64,000 nt of DNA. It comes from Trematomus loennbergii (Eukaryota > Chordata > Actinopteri > Perciformes > Nototheniidae). How positions within the stretch are numbered: position 1 is the first letter of the stretch; every line of letters begins with the position of its first letter. Both the position numbers and the translations under genes were made by a program. The stretch is from positions 1 through 64,000 of the forward strand of contig JAAOOA010000049.1 of NCBI GenBank assembly GCA_012861695.1, written 5' to 3'. A model generated the notes under the pieces. It was not told the DNA's origin. It saw only the letters and a program-made list of their open reading frames with translations, and made no database searches. Shown piece after piece: positions 1-11,800 of the stretch.

Positions 1-3000
1 CTTTGGATTATATTTCGTTAAGAATGTGACTCTAATGGCAGTTTGTGATTTTGAGCTATTTCAGTGAAACAAGGCCGTTTTGAACATTTTACAGATTTAT
101 GCTTAATTCTCTCAGGTTACTGAAAAATACTGAAAGTACTCTTTTGTCCATAAAAGATGAAAACTAGAAAATAAAGTACTTTGGATTATATTTCGTTAAG
201 AATGTGACTCTAATGGCAGTTGTGATTTTGAGGCTATTTCAGTGAAACAAGGCCGTTTGAACATTTTACAGATTTATGCTTAATTCTCTCAGGTTACTGA
301 AAAATACTGAAAGATACTCTTTTGTCCATAAAAGATGAAAACTAGAAAATAAAGTACTTGGATTATATTTCGTTAAGAATGGACTCTAATGGCAGTTTGT
401 GATTTTGAGGCTATTCAGTGAAACAAGGCCGTTTGAACATTTACAGATTTATGCTTAATTCTCTCAGGTTACTGAAAAATACTGAAAGATACTCTTTTGT
501 CCATAAAAGATGAAAACTAGAAAATAAAGTACTTTGGATTATATTTCGTTAAGAATGTGACTCTAATGGCAGTTTGTGATTTTGAGGCTATTTCAGTGAA
601 ACAAGGCCGTTTTGAACATTTTACAGATTTATGCTTAATTCTCTCAGGTTACTGAAAAATACTGAAAGATACTCTTTTGTCCATAAAAGATGAAAACTAG
701 AAAATAAAGTACTTTGGATTATATTTCGTAAGAATGTGACTCAATGGCAGTTTGTGATTTTGAGGCTATTTCAGTGAAACAAGGCCGTTTTGAACATTTT
801 ACAGATTTATGCTTAATTCTCTCAGGTTACTGAAAAATACTGAAAGATACTCTTTTGTCCATAAAAGATGAAAACTAGAAAATAAAGTACTTTGGATTAT
901 ATTTGTTAAGAATGTGACTCTAATGGCAGTGGTGATTTGACGCTATTTCAGTGAAACAAGGCCGTTTGAACATTTTACAGATTTATGCTTAATTCTCTCA
1001 GGTTACTGAAAAATACTGAAAGATACTCTTTTGTCCATAAAAGATGAAAACTAGAAAATAAAGTACTTGGATTATATTTCGTTAAGAAGTGACTTAATGG
1101 CAGTTTGTGATTTTGAGGCTATTTCAGTGAAACAAGGCCGTTTTGAACATTTTACAGATTTATGCTTAATTCTCTCAGGTTACTGAAAAATACTGAAAGA
1201 TACTCTTTTGTCCATAAAAGATGAAAACTAGAAAATAAAGTACTTTGGATTATATTTGTTAAGAATGTGACTCTAATGGCAGTTTGTGATTTTGAGGCTA
1301 TTTCAGTGAAAACAAGGCCGTTTTGAACATTTTACAGATTTATGCTTAATTCTCTCAGGTTACTGAAAAATACTGAAAGATATTTTGTCCATAAAAGATG
1401 AAAACTAGAAAATAAAGTACTTTGGATATTTCGTTAAGAATGTGACTCTAATGGCAGTTGTGATTTTGAGGCTATTTCAGTGAAACAAGGCCGTTTTGAA
1501 CATTTTACAGATTTATGCTTAATTCTCTCAGGTACTGAAAAATACTGAAAGATACTCTTTGTCCATAAAAGATGAAAACTAGAAAATAAAGTACTTGGAT
1601 TATATTTCGTTAAGAATGTGACTCTAATGGCAGTTTGTGATTTTGAGGCTATTTCAGTGAAACAAGGCCGTTTTGAACATTTTACAGATTATGCTTAATT
1701 CTCTCAGGTTACTGAAAAATACTGAAAGATACTCTTTTGTCCATAAAGATGAAAACTAGAAAATAAAGTACTTTGGATTATATTTCGTTAAGAATGTGAC
1801 TCTAATGGCAGTTGTGATTTTGAGGCTATTTCAGTGAAACAAGGCCGTTTTGAACATTTACAGATTTATGCTTAATTCTCTCAGGTTACTGAAAAATACT
1901 GAAAGATACTCTTTTGTCCATAAAAGATGAAAAACTAGAAAATAAAGTACTTGGATTATATTTCGTTAAGAATGTGACTCTAATGGCAGTTTGTGATTTT
2001 GAGGCTATTTCAGTGAAACAAGGCCGTTTGAACATTTTACAGATTTATGCTTAATCTCTCAGGTTACTGAAAAAATACTGAAAGATACTCTTTTGTCCAT
2101 AAAAGATGAAAACTAGAAAATAAAGTATTTGGATTATATTCGTTAAGAATGGACTCTAATGGCAGTTTGTGATTTGAGGCATTTCAGTGAAACAAGGCCG
2201 TTTTGAACATTTTACAGATTTATGCTTAATTCTCTCAGGTTACTGAAAAATACTGAAAGATACTCTTTTGTCCATAAAAAGATGAAAACTAGAAAATAAA
2301 GTACTTTGGATTATATTTCGTTAAGAATGTGACTCTAATGGCAGTTGGTGATTTGACGCTATTTCAGTGAAACAAGGCCGTTTTGAACATTTTACAGATT
2401 TATGCTTAATTCTCTCAGGTTACTGAAAAATACTGAAAGATACTCTTTTGTCCATAAAGATGAAAACTAGAAAATAAAGTACCTTGGATTATATTTCGTT
2501 AAGAATGTGACTCTAATGGCAGTTTGTGATTTTGAGGCTATTTCAGTGAAACAAGGCCGTTTGAACATTTACAGATTATGCTTAATTCTCTCAGGTTACT
2601 GAAAAATACTGAAAGATACTCTTTTGTCCATAAAAGATGAAAACTAGAAAATAAAGTACTTTGGATTATATTTGTTAAGAATGTGACTCTAATGGCAGTT
2701 TGTGATTTTGAGGCTATTTCAGTGAAACAAGGCCGTTTGAACATTTTACAGATTTATGCTTAATTCTCTCAGGTTACTGAAAAATACTGAAAGATACTCT
2801 TTTGTCCATAAAAGATGAAAACTAGAAAATAAAGTACTTTGGATTATATTTCGTTAAGAATGTGACTCTAATGGCAGTTGTGATTTTGAGGCTATTTCAG
2901 TGAAACAAGGCCGTTTGAACATTTTACAGATTTATGCTTAATTCTCTCAGGTTACTGAAAAATACTGAAAGATACTCTTTTGTCCATAAAAGATGAAAAC

Positions 3001-4730
3001 TAGAAAATAAAGTACTTTGGATTATATTTCGTTAAGAATGTGACTCTAATGGCAGTTTGTGATTTTGAGGCTATTTCAGTGAAACAAGGCCGTTTTGAAC
3101 ATTTACAGATTTATGCTTAATTCTCTCAGGTTACTGAAAAATACTGAAAGATACTCTTTTGTCCATAAAAGATGAAAACTAGAAAATAAAGTACTTTGGA
3201 TTATTTCGTTAAGAATGTGACTTGTGGCAGTTTGTGATTTTGACGCTATTTCAGTGAAACATGCCGTTTTGAACATTTTACAGATTTATGCTTAATTCTC
3301 TCAGGTTACTGAAAAATACTGAAAGATACTCTTTTGTCCATAAAAGATGAAAACTAAAAATAAAGTACTTTGGATTATATTTCGTTAAGAATGTGACTCT
3401 TGGCAGTTTGTGATTTTGACGCTATTTCAGTGAAACAATGCCGTTTGAACATTTACAGATTTATGCTTAATTCTCTCAGGTTACTGAAAAATACTGAAAG
3501 ATACTCTTTTGTCATAAAGATGAAAACTAGAAAATAAAGTACTTTGGATTATATTTCGTTAAGAATGTGACTCTAATGGCAGTTTGTGATTTTGAGGCTA
3601 TTTCAGTGAAACAAGGCCGTTTTGAACATTTTACAGATTTATGCTTAATTCTCTCAGGTTACTGAAAAATACTGAAAGATACTCTTTTGTCCATAAAAGA
3701 TGAAAACTAGAAAATAAAGTACTTTGGATTATATTTCGTTAAGAATGTGACTCTAATGGCAGTTTGTGATTTTGAGGCTATTTCAGTGAAACAAGGCCGT
3801 TTTGAACATTTGACAGATTTATGCTTAATTCCTCAGGTTACTGAAAAATACTGAAAGATACTCTTTTGTCCATAAAAGATGAAAACTAGAAAATAAAGTA
3901 CTTTGATTATATTTCGTTAAGAATGTGACTAATGGCAGTTTGTGATTTTGGCTATTTCAGTGAAACAAGGCCGTTTTGAACATTTTACAGATTTATGCTT
4001 AATTCTCTCAGGTTACTGAAAAATACTGAAAGATACTCTTTTGTCCATAAAAGATGAAAACTAGAAAATAAAGTACTTTGGATTGGATTTCGTTAAGAAT
4101 GTGACTCTTTGTGGCAGTTTGTGATTTTGACGCTATTTCAGTGAAACAAGGCCGTTTTGAACATTTACAGATTTATGCTTAATTCTCTCAGGTTACTGAA
4201 AAATACTGAAAGATACTCTTTTGTCCATAAAAGATGAAAACTAGAAAATAAAGTACTTTGGATTATATTTCGTTAAGAATGTGACTCTAATGGCAGTTTG
4301 TGATTTTGAGGCTATTTCAGTGAAACAAGGCCGTTTTGAACATTTTACAGATTTATGCTTAATTCTCTCAGGTTACTGAAAAATACTGAAAGATACTCTT
4401 TTGTCCATAAAAGATGAAAACTAGAAAATAAAGTACTTTGGATTATATTTCGTTAAGAATGTGACTCTAATGGCAGTTTGTGATTTTGAGGCTATTTCAG
4501 TGAAACAAGGCCGTTTTGAACATTTTACAGATTTATGCTTAATTCTCTCAGGTTACTGAAAAATACTGAAAGATACTCTTTTGTCCATAAAAGATGAAAA
4601 CTAGAAAATAAAGTACTTGGATTATATTTCGTTAAGAATGTGACTCTAATGGCAGTTTGTGATTTTGAGGCTATTTCAGGCCGTTTTGAACATTTGACAG
4701 ATTAATTATCTCAGAAAGTTACTGAATCAC
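1..4730. repeat. AT-rich ~178-bp tandem satellite, about 26 copies
   Basis: A head-to-tail array whose monomers each begin near the string CTTTGGATTATATTTCG; starts recur at about 1, 179, 531, 711, 889, 1241 and so on to 4615, giving a 172-180 bp period. Copies differ mostly by one-base indels in homopolymers and by a variable block (GGCTATTT versus CGCTATTT; TAATGGCAG versus TGTGGCAG). The last copy is truncated and degenerate from about 4677. The array runs off the left edge of the window. Monomer length is in the range of centromeric or subtelomeric satellites. Short open frames in it are accidental. Confidence 0.97.
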
Positions 4731-5429
4731 TATTTTGGGACACCATTTTTTCATTTTGACCTGGTTCTCACAAAAGTTGAGTTTGATTATTTATCTAACG
4801 CAGCAGCGTTCCATTCAGCCATCCTTCCAGTCAGGAGCTTACAAACTCGCTCTCAGACTTACCCTCTTTCCTTTCCTCTACCTAGACCCACCTACCCCCT
4901 GGCAGATCCAATGGGATCACAGCATATCTTTTTCCCTCCAAAACATAGGCCCCCACCCCCTGCCAAATCACCTGACACCACTTACCCTCCCCTCATAGGC
5001 CTACCCAGCCTCTTGATTACTTATAAGCATCCACAGCTGTGCTGCTCTCCACTTCCCTCCTGAAGAAGATATACTCTATCGAAACGTCGAGGAGGCTACC
5101 TCCACTTACCTCCACTGAACGGTACTCTGTTTTTAAATTTTGACCAGTGCTTTTAAATACAAGCTTTTTTAAACCTCTTTTTAATTTGTGTCAATTAAAG
5201 TTTTGAACTTTTAACTGCTGTATTGGGCTCTGCCCCACATGACACTCCCTTTAAACTGTTGGGACCTTGCACCTACCCTAACCACCGCCTGGAACTCGGG
5301 AAAGGAGACACCAACAGCCATCCTACCTGCAGAAAGAGATTTGCAAAGACTTCCAAACAAAACTAAAACCCGGAACGTCTTCACCAGGCCTATCTACAAC
5401 CTACCCAGGTAAGAGCCCATACAGTTTTA
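4731..5429 (+). other. Flank between satellite and Penelope-like ORF, with a hammerhead-like motif
   Basis: No gene is supported. Positions 5060-5088 carry CTGAAGAAG, a 4-bp stem (GATA / TATC), then CGAAACGTC, an arrangement that recurs in Penelope-like elements and resembles a hammerhead ribozyme core. The open frame at 4735-4998 has no recognisable domain. The stretch is probably the 5' untranslated or terminal-repeat part of the Penelope-like element that follows. Confidence 0.45.
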
Positions 5430-6848
5430 ATGTTCAAATCCAGAACCCAGTATGTGCAGTTGAGTGGACGTGGAGAGTATGCACAGCCAACACACACTGA
5501 TATTAACTACACACGTAGAACACCATATCAGCCACTGGAACCAGCCACCAGAAAGCTCACAAAACACTACTTCACACTCATCCAGGCCACACATCATAAA
5601 TACACCACAGACCAAGCCATTGCCACACATATCTTCCCCCCAGGCATGCTCAGACAAGTCATCAGACTCTCTGCATTCATCAGACCATCTACCCCAACTG
5701 AGTACACACACGCACAGATACATGCCAACACTATAAACTGGATGCATACGAACATGATCATACTGCAACAACATTACAAAAACACACTACATACACCCAC
5801 ACCCTCCCCATTTAACCTTTTAGCTTTCCAGATCGCAACAGGGTGGGCCAGAAAACGCTATGGCCCCAGGCTGACCCAGGAAACTGTAACCACGGTACAA
5901 AATTCTTTGAACTCCTCCCCCTCTCACCTCCCCACCCCTTCTCCGTATCCTAAGACCCCCCACCCCATCCCCTACCCTGACCCTAAGTCATTCTGCCCTA
6001 CTCAGGGCTCCTACTCTAACCTTGTCTTCAACCCCAAACCCCTCCAGGCCTCTCAGCAATCATTGAGAGAGCCTCCCCTTCCCCCTTATCCTAAGCCTAA
6101 AGGACACAGGTCTCCTCAACAGTCTTTGTGGAGCCCTCCCCTTCTCCCTAGCCCTAAACTTAAGGACCCCTCCCTCCTTACTCCCATCCAGGAGTCTCCC
6201 CCCTCCCCTCTCCACCCCTTCCCTCCCCCCCTCCCCCCCTCCCATCCCTTCCTCAGCCCACTAGAAAGACACACCTCTTTCCTAAATTCTCTCTTCCTGA
6301 CCCCCTCTCACTCCCCTCTCACTCCCACCCAGGAGCATCCCCCCCTTCCCTCCCCTCCCTTCCCATCCCCTCTTCAGCCCACTAGAAAGATAAACATCTT
6401 GCCTAAAAACTCCCTTCCTAACCACCCCTCTCCTCTGTGTCTCCCCCCTACAGGCGATGCTGGTCTCCGGTCGGGCTCGGCCGGTCGACGGGTCCCTTCA
6501 GACCACACCCAAAATCAGGGAGGGTTCGTGATGAAAGGGACTAAGAGGGTCACATGTACCCATCCACTAACCCACTCTGATCCCTCCCGTGGTCCGTCTC
6601 CTGGGCTCCCGTTGCCCGGCCAGCCCTCTCCGGGGCTCAGCTCGCCTCAACACCATGGCTCTGGCTCCAGCTGTGAATCTTATTGGGAACCAGAATCCCT
6701 TATATCTGATGACTTTCTCGATGACTATCCCCCAGGATCTCCTCAGCCTATCACAAGTCATAAGCACACAAACCATCTCCTAGTTCCCCCTTGCTTCCCT
6801 CTACCAAGACCAGTTCACCTTTCGAACTGGTTCTGGCTCCAGCTGTGA
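5430..6848 (+). pseudogene. Penelope-like element N-terminal ORF (472 codons, no RT)
   Basis: The first ~150 residues resemble the N-terminal region of fish Penelope-like (Neptune) polyproteins as I remember them: a helical stretch around TRKLTKHYFTLIQATHH, then IFPPGMLRQVIRLSAFIRP, and a segment ending LAFQIATGWARKRYG. From about residue 165 to 340 the frame becomes extremely proline/serine rich, with repeated LPSP-like phrases, so it is low-complexity and may be partly spurious. The tail (SGSSCESYWEPESLISDD) is duplicated downstream at 6833-6888. No reverse-transcriptase motif (no YxDD) occurs. The start at 5430 is simply the first ATG. It is not a functional element by itself. Confidence 0.6.
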
Positions 6849-6888
6849 ATCATTGGGAACCAGAATCCCTTATATCTGCTGACTTTCT
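6661..6888 (+). repeat. Local direct duplication of a ~56-bp coding segment
   Basis: Positions 6661-6717 and 6833-6888 share nearly the same sequence (CTGGCTCCAGCTGTGAATC, then GGGAACCAGAATCCCTTATA). The second copy lacks three bases and shifts the frame. It lies inside the Penelope-like remnant and is one sign of its rearrangement. Confidence 0.85.
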
Positions 6889-6959
6889 GGAACGACAAAC
6901 CCCTATGATCTCCTCAGCCTATACACATACACAGTTTCCAGAATTGGTGCAAACACCTT

Positions 6960-7145
6960 AACTCCTATTTTGACCTTATGTCGAATAACACACACACACA
7001 CCCATCCACAGATCCTTCGGCCCGTGCACCTATTCTCAAACCAGAATCCAAAACCCCATCCCTACACAAAACCTAACCCTAAACCTAACCCTAACCCTTA
7101 CCTAACCCCTAACCCTAACCCCTAACCCTAACCCTAACCCTAACC
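6960..7145 (+). repeat. First Penelope-like 3' end joined to telomere repeat
   Basis: Positions 6990-7066 (ACACCCATCCACAGATC, then GGCCCGTGCAC, then a C/A-rich tail ending AAAACC) match, imperfectly, the segment just after the endonuclease stop codon at 7903-8000. Both are followed immediately by TAACCC repeats; here the tract covers about 7067-7145 with several irregular units (CCTAAACC, CCCCTAACC). This looks like an older insertion of the same element type. Confidence 0.6.
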
Positions 7146-7488
7146 CCGAGTCCCTTTCCCTTCCACACCCTCTGGGGAACTCCCGGAACCCTAACCAGGG
7201 TTTGCATCCCCAACCCCCCTGCCCTGACCCTTCCCATTCCCCGACTGGGACGTGGATCTCCCGGAACCCCACATCCGCCCTCACACACGCCCTTCTGACC
7301 CAGACCCCCACTTGACGGACCCCCCCAGACTCATCCCCTGGTTTCTACCTTCTCACACATTACCTCCAGGCTACATCACACCCTCAAACGCAACTTCCGG
7401 ACATTACAATCACAACACCACACTTCACTCACCATAGGATTATCCTAGCACATAGAAAAAACAAAAGCCTCCAAAACATACTGATACG

Positions 7489-7902
7489 CTCTAAGTTTTC
7501 CACACACATAGTCGCACCACACGCACCTCACAACCAACACTACGCCCCCAGAAAATTCATACACAACCATTACAGTCAAACTGGCTTCCCATCCTCGGCT
7601 CCTTCTCCCTGGAAACAACAAACGTCGTATACATCATTACCTGCACCACCTGCCATAAACACTATGTTGGAGAAACCGGTCATTCCATTCTCATCCGACT
7701 CAAACAACACCTGTACAACATCAGAAAGGATCATCTCACAACACCACTGGTCCATCACTTTCAGTCCCATCCCGCTGTCAGCATAACCATCTCAGGTCTG
7801 GAGTCCAATGACCGCTGGACTATTGGGCAGAGGAAGAGGGCGGAGAAATTGTGGATACACAAACTGGGCACCACCATCCCGAGGGGGCTAAATGACAACT
7901 GA
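7489..7902 (+). pseudogene. GIY-YIG endonuclease domain of Penelope-like element
   Basis: The frame ends at TGA 7900-7902. It reads VVYIITCTTC, then HYVGETG, then LIRLKQHL, and near the C-terminus RKRAEKLWIHKLG: the degenerate GIY and YIG strands (here VVY and YVG), the catalytic arginine helix and the metal-binding glutamate typical of Penelope GIY-YIG nucleases, which nick target DNA for reverse transcription. The CxxC between the two strands fits the extra cysteines seen in this family. The upstream linker (KSLQNILIRSKFS, 7463-7500) is in another frame, so a frameshift lies between about 7490 and 7600. Catalytic landmarks are preserved even though the element is dead. Confidence 0.85.
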
Positions 7903-8031
7903 AACATTCTCCTACCACACAAACCACACATTACAACACCCATCCACAGATCAATAGGCCAGTGCACACAAATCATAACCCTGAAGCACAAACCCCAACC
8001 ACAACTCAAAACCTAACCCTAACCCTAACCC
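7903..8031 (+). repeat. Second Penelope-like 3' UTR joined to CCCTAA repeats
   Basis: Directly after the endonuclease stop, about 95 bp of C/A-rich sequence ends in CTCAAAACC and passes into TAACCC units at about 8000-8030. The sense strand of the element is followed by the C-rich telomere strand. That is the polarity expected if the G-rich 3' end of a chromosome primed reverse transcription of the element RNA from its 3' end. Confidence 0.6.
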
Positions 8032-8758
8032 CGAGTCCCTTTCCCTTCCACACCCCTCTGGGGAACTCCCGGAACGATTACGGGTTAGTCAGAGACAGCC
8101 ATTGCAGGGGAAAGGTGTCCGCCGTAACCACAGCTAGTCCCCCCGTCTCTGTGTTTCAAACTTAATTTACCTTATCCACTTCACACCATTCATATTTATG
8201 ACTTGGTCTGTGATACTAAGCTAGGGTAAGCGCCGGCACGTTATCGATGGCCCGTGCCTCTCCTTGGATCTCTGTATAACCATGAAGTCGTCGGGCGACA
8301 TGGGAGATCTGGTGGATTTTACCTAACTTAACCCTAACCCTAACCCTAACCCTAACCCTAACACTAATGTTCTCACCCTTCTCTTTTACAAATACTAAAG
8401 GCTAGGACTATAACAACTATTATTAAATACCAATAATAAAACCTACAACAAAGGAACAACAATAAACCAAGAATAAAACTAAACAAAAATACCTCTAAAA
8501 AACAAATGCAAATGTTATGCTACATGCTAAGCTATATGCTAATGCTAGAAGCACAAGCAAGAACATAACAATATTAAAAATAACAAAAATAACTCAAAAA
8601 ACGAAATGCTAATTTTATGCTAAATGCTAAGCTATAAGCTAATGCTAGAAGCACAAGCAAGAACATATCAATATTAAAAATAACAAAAATAACCCAAAAA
8701 AACGAAATGCTAATTTTATGCTACATGCGACGCTAACAGGCTAATGCTAACGCTAATG

Positions 8759-8813
8759 TGTGACGTCACGACCCTATACGGAAGTTGTAGTACCGCCATT
8801 TGGCCACAGGACC
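8759..8813 (+). promoter_or_regulatory. CRE + ETS + YY1-like motif cluster, repeated in every subtelomeric unit
   Basis: TGACGTCA at 8761-8768 is a perfect CRE palindrome, CGGAAGT at 8779-8785 fits an ETS core, and CCGCCATTTGG at 8793-8803 fits YY1. The same order and spacing recurs with TGACGTCA at 9774, 10733 and 11884. An extra YY1-like string (GTACCGCCATTTGACC) repeats near 8841, 10816, 10921 and 12075. This set of sites is common in vertebrate housekeeping-type promoters; that it is active here is inference. Confidence 0.45.
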
Positions 8814-11800
8814 CATCGCATCATTCTAAATACAACAATTGTAGTACCGCCATTTGACCACAACACAGACTTATGCTGAAACCAATGCATTTCCTAACCC
8901 TAACCCTAAACCTAACCCTAACCCTAACCTAACCCTAACCTAACCCTAACACCCTAACCCTAACCCCTAACCCTAACCCCCTAACCCAAACCCTAACCCT
9001 AACCCCCTAACCCTAACCCCCTAACCCTAACCTTAACCCCAAGTCCCTTTCCCTTCCACACCCCTCTGGGGAACTCCCGGAACGATTACGGGTTAGTCAG
9101 AGACAGCCATTGCAGGGGAAAGGTGTCCGCCGTAACCACAGCTAGCCCCCCCGTCTCGGTGTTTCAAACTTAATTTACCTTATCCACTTCACACCATTCA
9201 TATTTATGACTTGGTCTAAGCTAGGGTAAGCACCGGCACGTTATCGATGGCCTGTGCCTCTCCTTGGATCTCTGTATAACCATGAAGTCGTCGGGCGACA
9301 TGGGGAGATCTGGTGGATTTTACCTAACTTAACCCTAACCCTAACCCTAACCCCTAACCCTAACCCTAACCCTAACACTAATGTTCTCACCCTTCTCTTT
9401 TACAAATACTAAAGGCTAGGACTATAACAACTATTATTAAATACCAATAATAAAACCTACAACAAAGGAACAACAATAAAGCAAGAATAAAACTAAACAA
9501 AAATACCTCTAAAAAACAAATGCAAATGTTATGCTACATGCTAAGCTATATGCTAATGCTAGAAGCGCAAGCAAGAACATAACAATATTAAAAATAACAA
9601 AAATAACTCAAAAAACGAAATGCTAATTTTATGCTAAATGCTAAGCTATAAGCTAATGCTAGAAGCACAAGCAAGAACATATCAATATTAAAAATAACAA
9701 AAATAACCCAAAAAACGAAATGCTAATTTTATGCTACATGCTACACTAACAGGCTAATGCTAACGCTAATGTGTGACGTCACAACCCTATACGGAAGTTG
9801 TAGTACCGCCATTTGACCACAACACAGACTTATGCTGAAACCAATGCATTTCCTAACCCTAAACCTAACCCTAACCCTAACCTAACCCTAACACCCTAAC
9901 CCTAACCCCTAACCCTAACCCCCTAACCCTAACCCCTAACCCTAACCCCCTAACCCTAACCTAACCCTAACCCTAACCCCGAGTCCCTTTCCCTTCCGCA
10001 CCCTCTGGGGAACTCCGGGAACGCTTACGGGTTAGTCAGAGACAGCCATTGCAGGGGAAAGGTGTCCGCCATAACCACAGCTAGCCCCCCCGTCTCTGTG
10101 TTTCAAACTTAATTTACCTTATCCACTTCACACCCTTCATATTTATGACTCGGTCTGTGATACTAAGCTAGGGTAAGCGCCGGCACGTTATCGATGGCCC
10201 GTGCCTCTCCTTGGATCTCTGTATAACCATGAAGTCGTCAGGCGACATGGGGAGATCTGGTGGCTTTTACCTAACCCTAACCCTAACCCTAACCTAACCC
10301 TAACCCTAACCCCTAACCCCTAACCCTAACCCTAACACTAATGTTCTCACCCTTCTCTTTTACAAATACTAAAGGCTAGGACTATAACAACTATTATTAA
10401 ATACCAATAAAAAACCTACAGCAAAGGAACAACAATAAACCAAGAATAAAACTAAACAAAAATACCTCTAAAAAACAAATGCAAATGTTATGCTACATGC
10501 TAAGCTATATGCTAATGCTAGAAGCACAAGCAAGAACATAACAATATTAAAAATAACAAAATAACTCAAAAAACAAAATGCTAATTGTATGCTAAATGCT
10601 AAGCTATATGCTAATGCTAGAAGCACAAGCAAGAACATATCAATATTAAAAATAACAAAAAATAACCCAAAAAACGAAATGCTAATTTTATGCTACATGC
10701 GACGCTAACAGGCTAATGCTAACAATAATGTGTGACGTCACGACCCTATACGGAAGTTGTAGTACCGCCATTTGGCCACAGGACCCATCGCATCATTCTA
10801 AATACAACAATTGTAGTACCGCCATTTGACCACAACATAGACTTATGCTGAAACCAATGCATTTCCTAACCCTAACCCTAACCCTAACCCATCGCATCAT
10901 TCTAAATACAACAATTGTAGTACCGCCATTTGACCAGAACACAGACTTATGCTGAAACCAATGCATTTCCTAACCCTAACCCTAACCCTAAACCAATGCA
11001 TTTCCTAACCCTAACCCTAAACCTAACCCTAACCTAACTCTAACCTAACCCTAACACCCTAACCCTAACCCCTAACCCTAACCCAAACCCTAACCCTAAC
11101 CCCCTAACCCTAACCCTAACCTAACCCTAACCCCGAGTCCCTTTCCCTTCCGCACCCCTCTGGGAACTCCGGGAACGCTTACGGGTTAGTCAGAGACAGC
11201 CATTGCAGGGGAAAGGTGTCCGCCATAACCACAGCTAGCCCCCCGTCTCTGTGTTTCAAACTTAATTTACCTTATCCACTTCACACCCTTCATATTTATG
11301 ACTCGGTCTGTGATACTAAGCTAGGGTAAGCGCCGGCACGTTATCGATGGCCCGTGCCTCTACTTGGATCTCTGTATAACATGAAGTCGTCGGGCGACAT
11401 GGGGAGATCTGGTGGCTTTTACCTAACCCTAACCCTAACCCTAACCTAACCCTAACCCTAACCCCTAACCCCTAACCCTAACCCTAACACTAATGTTCTC
11501 ACCCTTCTCTTTTACAAATACTAAAGGCTAGGACTATAACAACTATTATTAAATACCAATAATAAAACCTACAGCAAAGGAACAACAATAAACCAAGAAT
11601 AAAACTAAACAAAAATACCTCTAAAAAACAAATGCAAATGTTATGCTACATGCTAAGCTATATGCTAATGCTAGAAGCACAAGCAAGAACATAACAATAT
11701 TAAAATAACAAAAATAACTCAAAAAACGAAATGCTAATTGTATGCTAAATGCTAAGCTATATGCTAATGCTAGAAGCACAAGCAAGAACATATCAATATT

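Larger units (their letters stand above)
5040..8000 (+). mobile_element. Degenerate Penelope-like retroelement (Neptune-type), RT core missing
   Basis: Two parts of one plus-strand element are recognisable: an N-terminal ORF (5430-6848) and a C-terminal GIY-YIG endonuclease (7489-7902). Between them, where about 400 codons of reverse transcriptase should lie, there is instead a proline-rich frame, a local duplication, a first 3'-end-like segment and a short CCCTAA tract. Penelope-like elements are retroelements whose RT is related to telomerase. The element sits directly against telomere repeats on its 3' side. Boundaries are approximate. Confidence 0.75.

Noticed and set aside
4735..4998. 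87-codon plus-strand open frame after the satellite
   Set aside because: No recognised domain, no splice or promoter context, unremarkable composition; probably chance.
8032..8330. Conserved ~300-bp part of the subtelomeric unit as a structured RNA gene
   Set aside because: I do not recognise any rRNA, snRNA or telomerase RNA signature; conservation among units is explained by recent duplication.
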